The notes under the pieces were generated by a model. It was not told the origin of the DNA and ran no database searches. It saw only the letters and a program-made list of their open reading frames with translations. The position numbers and the translations under genes were made by a program. Positions 13,170 to 13,487 of a DNA stretch of 13,487 nucleotides are shown in pieces. This DNA comes from CBFGWV01 sp965652545. GTDB taxonomy: Bacteria; Pseudomonadota; Gammaproteobacteria; Competibacterales; Competibacteraceae. The stretch lies in contig CBFGWV010000119.1 in assembly GCA_965652545.1 (NCBI GenBank), forward strand, positions 1 to 13,487. Reading direction: 5' to 3'. How positions within the stretch are numbered: position 1 is the first letter of the stretch; each line of letters opens with the position of its first letter.

Positions 13170-13487
13170 ATGAGCCATTTCAATGCACCCCGCCCCTGGC
13201 TCGGCTTCGGCCTGGGCCTGCGTCCGGACCATTACACCGACGTGCTGGAGGGCAATCCACCCGTCGACTGGTTCGAGATTCTTTCGGAAAACTACATGGT
13301 CCCCGGCGGCAAGCCGCTGTATTACTTGGATCGCTTTGCCGAACGCTACCCCCTGGTCATGCACGGCGTGTCGCTGTCGCTGGGCAGTTGCGACCCGCTG
13401 GACACAGCGTACCTGGACGAGCTCTGCACACTGGCGATGCGGGCAAACCCGCGCTGGGTGTCGGACCATCTGTGCTGGACCGGTGTG
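13170..13487 (+). CDS. bufB: MNIO-family (DUF692) bufferin maturase, 3' end cut off by window edge
   Basis: First 106 codons of a multinuclear non-heme iron dependent oxidative enzyme. The N-terminus is typical: GFGLGLRPDHY with His21, DWFEILSENYM with Glu36 and Glu40, MHGVSLSLGS with His65 and VSDHLCW with Asp99-His100. These conserved acidic and His residues are those expected to hold the iron cluster in a TIM-barrel fold. Family members (BufB, MbnB, HvfB, TglH) oxidatively change Cys of a peptide; next to bufA2 this one should modify the bufferin core in the cytoplasm before export. The start codon lacks a visible Shine-Dalgarno site and sits 12 bases after a strong hairpin, so expression may be kept below that of the precursor. 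A partner bufC gene would be expected past the edge. Confidence 0.9.
   Translation, partial: MSHFNAPRPWLGFGLGLRPDHYTDVLEGNPPVDWFEILSENYMVPGGKPLYYLDRFAERYPLVMHGVSLSLGSCDPLDTAYLDELCTLAMRANPRWVSDHLCWTGV

Noticed and set aside
12828..13469. 213-codon open frame opposite bufA2 and bufB
   Set aside because: Antisense shadow; both plus-strand genes match a known operon.
1..13487. CRISPR arrays, insertion sequences, integrons, attachment sites
   Set aside because: No regularly spaced repeats, transposase or integrase frames, or terminal inverted repeats were found. The tRNA-Gly could be an integration target in principle, but its 3' end is outside the window.

Overview
This GC-rich window looks like chromosome of a gammaproteobacterium. 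The best evidence is the minus-strand order uvrC - pgsA - tRNA-Gly(GCC), which is the classic order in enterobacteria and pseudomonads, although the gacA/uvrY regulator that often precedes uvrC there is replaced here by a divergent pyrD. Codon use and base composition look even throughout, and I see no insertion sequence, prophage, integron or CRISPR array. No gene-free stretch exceeds about 160 bases.

Layout. (1) 1-2530, minus strand: uvrC, pgsA and a tRNA-Gly cut by the left edge; the tRNA has its own strong promoter over the pgsA stop codon. (2) 2608-4195: pyrD (plus) converges on a flavin-reductase-like FMN protein, with 20 bases of 3' overlap. (3) 4351-6300, plus: a DsbA-fold isomerase/GST-kappa-like protein, a hotdog thioesterase (ATGA overlap) and an exported dienelactone-hydrolase-like protein, closed by a clear intrinsic terminator. 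(4) 6305-7903, plus: a TetR regulator and an alpha/beta hydrolase. A 14-base sequence with the palindromic core ACGATCGT lies inside the tetR promoter, recurs inverted at the start of the hydrolase gene, and its core occurs a third time in front of region 3, suggesting a local regulon. (5) 7982-11289: a six-helix membrane protein with a cytoplasmic helical-repeat tail faces a LOG-family gene plus rhomboid protease operon. The tails of the membrane protein and the rhomboid look homologous by eye. (6) 11448-12785: a stand-alone erythromycin-esterase-family protein. (7) 12861-13487: start of a bufferin (copper-binding RiPP) operon, with precursor bufA2 and the first 106 codons of the MNIO maturase bufB, cut by the right edge and separated by a 14-bp hairpin.

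Region 1 and pyrD are housekeeping. Regions 3-4 plausibly form a TetR-controlled detoxification or catabolic module of unknown substrate. Region 5 is the least described: a rhomboid and a neighbouring membrane protein that may share a soluble module. Region 7 is a recent but described system (periplasmic copper sequestration by a modified peptide). All functional calls come from reading motifs; no database search was possible.
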